Assembly: GCF_003116585.1 (NCBI RefSeq)
Contig: NZ_QEHM01000001.1
Span: forward strand, 186,001-250,000
Length of the DNA: 64,000 nucleotides
Reading direction: 5' to 3'
Source of the DNA: Albibacillus kandeliae
GTDB lineage: Bacteria; Pseudomonadota; Alphaproteobacteria; Rhodobacterales; Rhodobacteraceae
Made by a program: the position numbers and the translations under genes. Below are positions 62,232 through 64,000 of the stretch, in pieces; the stretch's first letter is position 1; every line of letters begins with the position of its first letter. Below the pieces are notes generated by a model, which was not told the DNA's origin, made no database searches, and saw only the letters and a list, made by a program, of their open reading frames with translations.

Positions 62232-63291
62232 ACGGCTCTTCGGCTGGATCGCGCGCCCGCTCCGGCAGGAGCACTCGCCAAGGGCACGGCTGCGCGGTCC
62301 GCGGACGATCGTCATTGTCCTCGACGGGACCATGTCGACCCTCGAAGCCGGCTACGAGACGCATGCCGGCGTGACCTACAGGCTATGCTCGGAAATGGGC
62401 TCTGCCGTGTCGGTCTACTATGAGGCTGGGGTGCAGTGGCAAAGCTGGCGCGGCACCCTCGACGTGCTCATGGGGCGCGGCATCAATCGTCAGATCCGCC
62501 GCGCCTACGGCTATCTCGCCTCGCACTACCACCCGGGCGACCGCATTTACCTCATGGGCTACTCGCGCGGCGCCTATGCCGTGCGTTCGCTTGCCGGGGT
62601 GATCGACCAGGTCGGCCTGGTCAAGGCGGAGCACGCGAATGTCCGCAACATCCGCACGGCCTATCGCCACTACCAGATGGGCGGGAACAGCGACTCCGAA
62701 CAGGCCTTCGTGCGGCGCTATTGCCATGATGTGGTGCCGATCGAGATGGTCGGCGTCTGGGACACGGTCAAGGCGCTGGGGCTGCGGCTGCCCTATTTCT
62801 GGAAGGCAGCGGAGCAGGCGCATTCCTTTCACAACCATCAGCTTGGGCGCTCCATTCGCAACGGGTTTCATGCGCTGGCGCTGAACGAGACGCGCGAAGT
62901 GTTCGAGCCGGTGATGTGGGAATGCCCAGACGTGTTCCCGGGCCGGGTCGAGCAGGTCTGGTTCCGCGGGGCGCATGGTGATGTCGGGGGGCAACTGGGC
63001 GGGTTCGAGGCGGCGCGGCCCCTCGCGAACATCTCGCTTGTCTGGATGCTGGACCGCGCGGCGGAGTGCGGCCTGCCGTTGCCGGATGGCTGGCGCAATC
63101 GTTTCTACACCGACAAGGACGCGCCCTCGGTGGGGACCTGGCGGTCATGGGGCAAGATCTTCCTTTTGCGCAAGGCGCGGATCGTCGGGCGCGACGCCAC
63201 CGAGCGCCTGCACGAAACCGTGCGGCCGCAGGACTATCCGGTGCCGCACGGCCTCGGGTTTCTGCACCACGGCGCGAGCCAGCCGGGCTGA
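62209..63291 (+). CDS. DUF2235 alpha/beta-hydrolase (Tle1-like domain)
   Basis: A 360-residue protein starting MNLSRLSRRLFGWIARPLRQ, overlapping the preceding gene by 23 bp. It contains IVIVLDGTMSTL, the nucleophile elbow MGYSRGAYAVRSLAGVI with Ser119, VGVWDTVKALG (Asp) and QVWFRGAHGDVGG (late His). These are DUF2235 signatures, the domain also used by type VI phospholipase effectors of the Tle1 group. There is no VgrG, PAAR or immunity gene nearby, so a housekeeping lipase or esterase role is more likely. Confidence 0.85.
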   Translation: MNLSRLSRRLFGWIARPLRQEHSPRARLRGPRTIVIVLDGTMSTLEAGYETHAGVTYRLCSEMGSAVSVYYEAGVQWQSWRGTLDVLMGRGINRQIRRAYGYLASHYHPGDRIYLMGYSRGAYAVRSLAGVIDQVGLVKAEHANVRNIRTAYRHYQMGGNSDSEQAFVRRYCHDVVPIEMVGVWDTVKALGLRLPYFWKAAEQAHSFHNHQLGRSIRNGFHALALNETREVFEPVMWECPDVFPGRVEQVWFRGAHGDVGGQLGGFEAARPLANISLVWMLDRAAECGLPLPDGWRNRFYTDKDAPSVGTWRSWGKIFLLRKARIVGRDATERLHETVRPQDYPVPHGLGFLHHGASQPG

Positions 63292-63381
63292 GCGCTTCGA
63301 TTACCGATCAGGGCATTGCCGCTGTTGCCGCCGGGGCCGGGGGCATCCTATCCTCCGCCGACGGCAGCAGGGAGGAAGAGG

Positions 63382-64000
63382 ATGTCGACATTGCAGGGAC
63401 AACGCGCATGGATCACCGGCGCGGGGAGCGGCATCGGCGCCGGATCGGCGCGGGCACTGGCGGAAGCGGGGGCCGAAGTCATCCTCTCGGGGCGCCGCCG
63501 CGATCCGCTGGAGCAGGTGGCGGACGAGGTCCGGGCCGCTGGCGGTCGTGCGACGGTCGAACCGCTCGATACCGCTGACGGCGACGCGGTGGCGGATGCC
63601 GCAGGGCGGATCGGCCGGGTGGACATCCTCGTGGCAAGCGCGGGCCTGAACGTGCCGGAACGTGCGCTGGGCACCCTGAGCCGGGCAGGCTGGGACAAGG
63701 TCGTCGACGTCAATCTCAACGGGGTTTTCTACCCGGTCCACGCGGTGCTGCCCGGGATGCGGGCACAGGGCGGGGGCAGCCTGATCCTGATCTCCAGCTG
63801 GGCGGGCCGCTATGCCACCCGCCTTACGGGCGCGGCCTACAACGCCACCAAGCGCGCGGTGCTGGCGCTCAGCGAATCGGTGAACGAGGAAGAGGGCGGC
63901 CACGGCATCCGCTCGACCGTGATCATGCCCGGCGAAGTGGCAACCGACATTCTCAAGACCCGCCCGGTGCCGCCCTCGGAGGAACAGATGGCTCGGATGC
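63382..64000 (+). CDS. Short-chain dehydrogenase/reductase, 3' end outside window
   Basis: The first 206 residues of an SDR oxidoreductase starting MSTLQGQRAWITGAGSGIGA with GGAGGAAGAG upstream. The cofactor motif TGAGSGIG (about residues 13-20) is intact. The acidic/basic second-strand end SGRRRDPL suggests NADP(H). NAG-type ASAGLN, the catalytic Ser in LILISSWAGRY and YNATK (Tyr/Lys) are present. It runs off the right edge. Substrate unknown. Confidence 0.9.
   Translation, partial: MSTLQGQRAWITGAGSGIGAGSARALAEAGAEVILSGRRRDPLEQVADEVRAAGGRATVEPLDTADGDAVADAAGRIGRVDILVASAGLNVPERALGTLSRAGWDKVVDVNLNGVFYPVHAVLPGMRAQGGGSLILISSWAGRYATRLTGAAYNATKRAVLALSESVNEEEGGHGIRSTVIMPGEVATDILKTRPVPPSEEQMARM

Noticed and set aside
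1-64000. CRISPR array, rRNA operon, prophage or plasmid origin
   Set aside because: No regularly spaced repeats, rRNA sequence, phage structural genes or replication genes were seen on reading the window.

Overview
The window looks like a chromosomal segment of a GC-rich alphaproteobacterium, most probably a Rhodobacteraceae (Roseobacter-group) species. The evidence is the strong GC bias, the pcm-tolC-PopZ-like gene order, several TRAP transporters, alphaproteobacterial valS, cobQ, efp and ygfZ genes, and small proteins typical of Rhodobacterales. Nothing resembling a plasmid origin, rRNA operon or CRISPR array was seen.

Layout. (1) 1-5.1 kb: part of a urea/short-chain-amide type ABC transporter, a flotillin-like gene, a signal-less AmiC-like ligand-binding protein and a divergent MarR regulator. 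Three copies of an AT-rich motif lie in the MarR/AmiC and AmiC/flotillin gaps. (2) 5.2-8.7 kb: a solo TRAP substrate-binding protein divergent from an OmpR-type two-component system. (3) 9.0-27.0 kb: an aromatic catabolism supercluster. One half has an FAA hydrolase, an extradiol dioxygenase-type VOC protein, a second VOC protein, an FAD hydroxylase, a LysR regulator, a DctPQM TRAP transporter and a CYP199-like P450. The other half is a LysR-controlled operon with a LigM/DesA-type tetrahydrofolate-dependent O-demethylase, a TAXI binding protein, a fused TRAP permease, an amidohydrolase, MetF and PurU. Together they suggest uptake, O-demethylation, hydroxylation and ring cleavage of methoxylated (lignin-like) aromatics, with the methyl group leaving through folate as formate. 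Four 37-bp LysR-type operator sites of identical geometry tie the two halves together.

(4) 27.6-30.6 kb: an ECF sigma/anti-sigma operon with YceI, cytochrome b561 and a COG4315 protein. (5) 30.8-33.1 kb: an Orn/Lys/Arg decarboxylase. (6) 33.2-37.8 kb: a decayed accessory island with a frameshifted large adhesin-like gene, AT-rich sequence with a possible IS end, an orphan Imm11-like immunity gene and an integrase remnant next to tRNA-Cys. (7) 37.9-64 kb: mostly core genes. These are pcm, tolC, a PopZ-like gene, cobQ, efp, ygfZ, an MsbA-type ABC exporter, aminotransferases, an enoyl-CoA hydratase, a nitronate monooxygenase, valS with an unusual insertion, a CorA/ZntB transporter, an HD-domain putative di-iron protein, a form II CO-dehydrogenase-like large subunit, a DUF2235 hydrolase and a partial SDR.

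Function calls rest on reading motifs and remembered family features. No database search was run.
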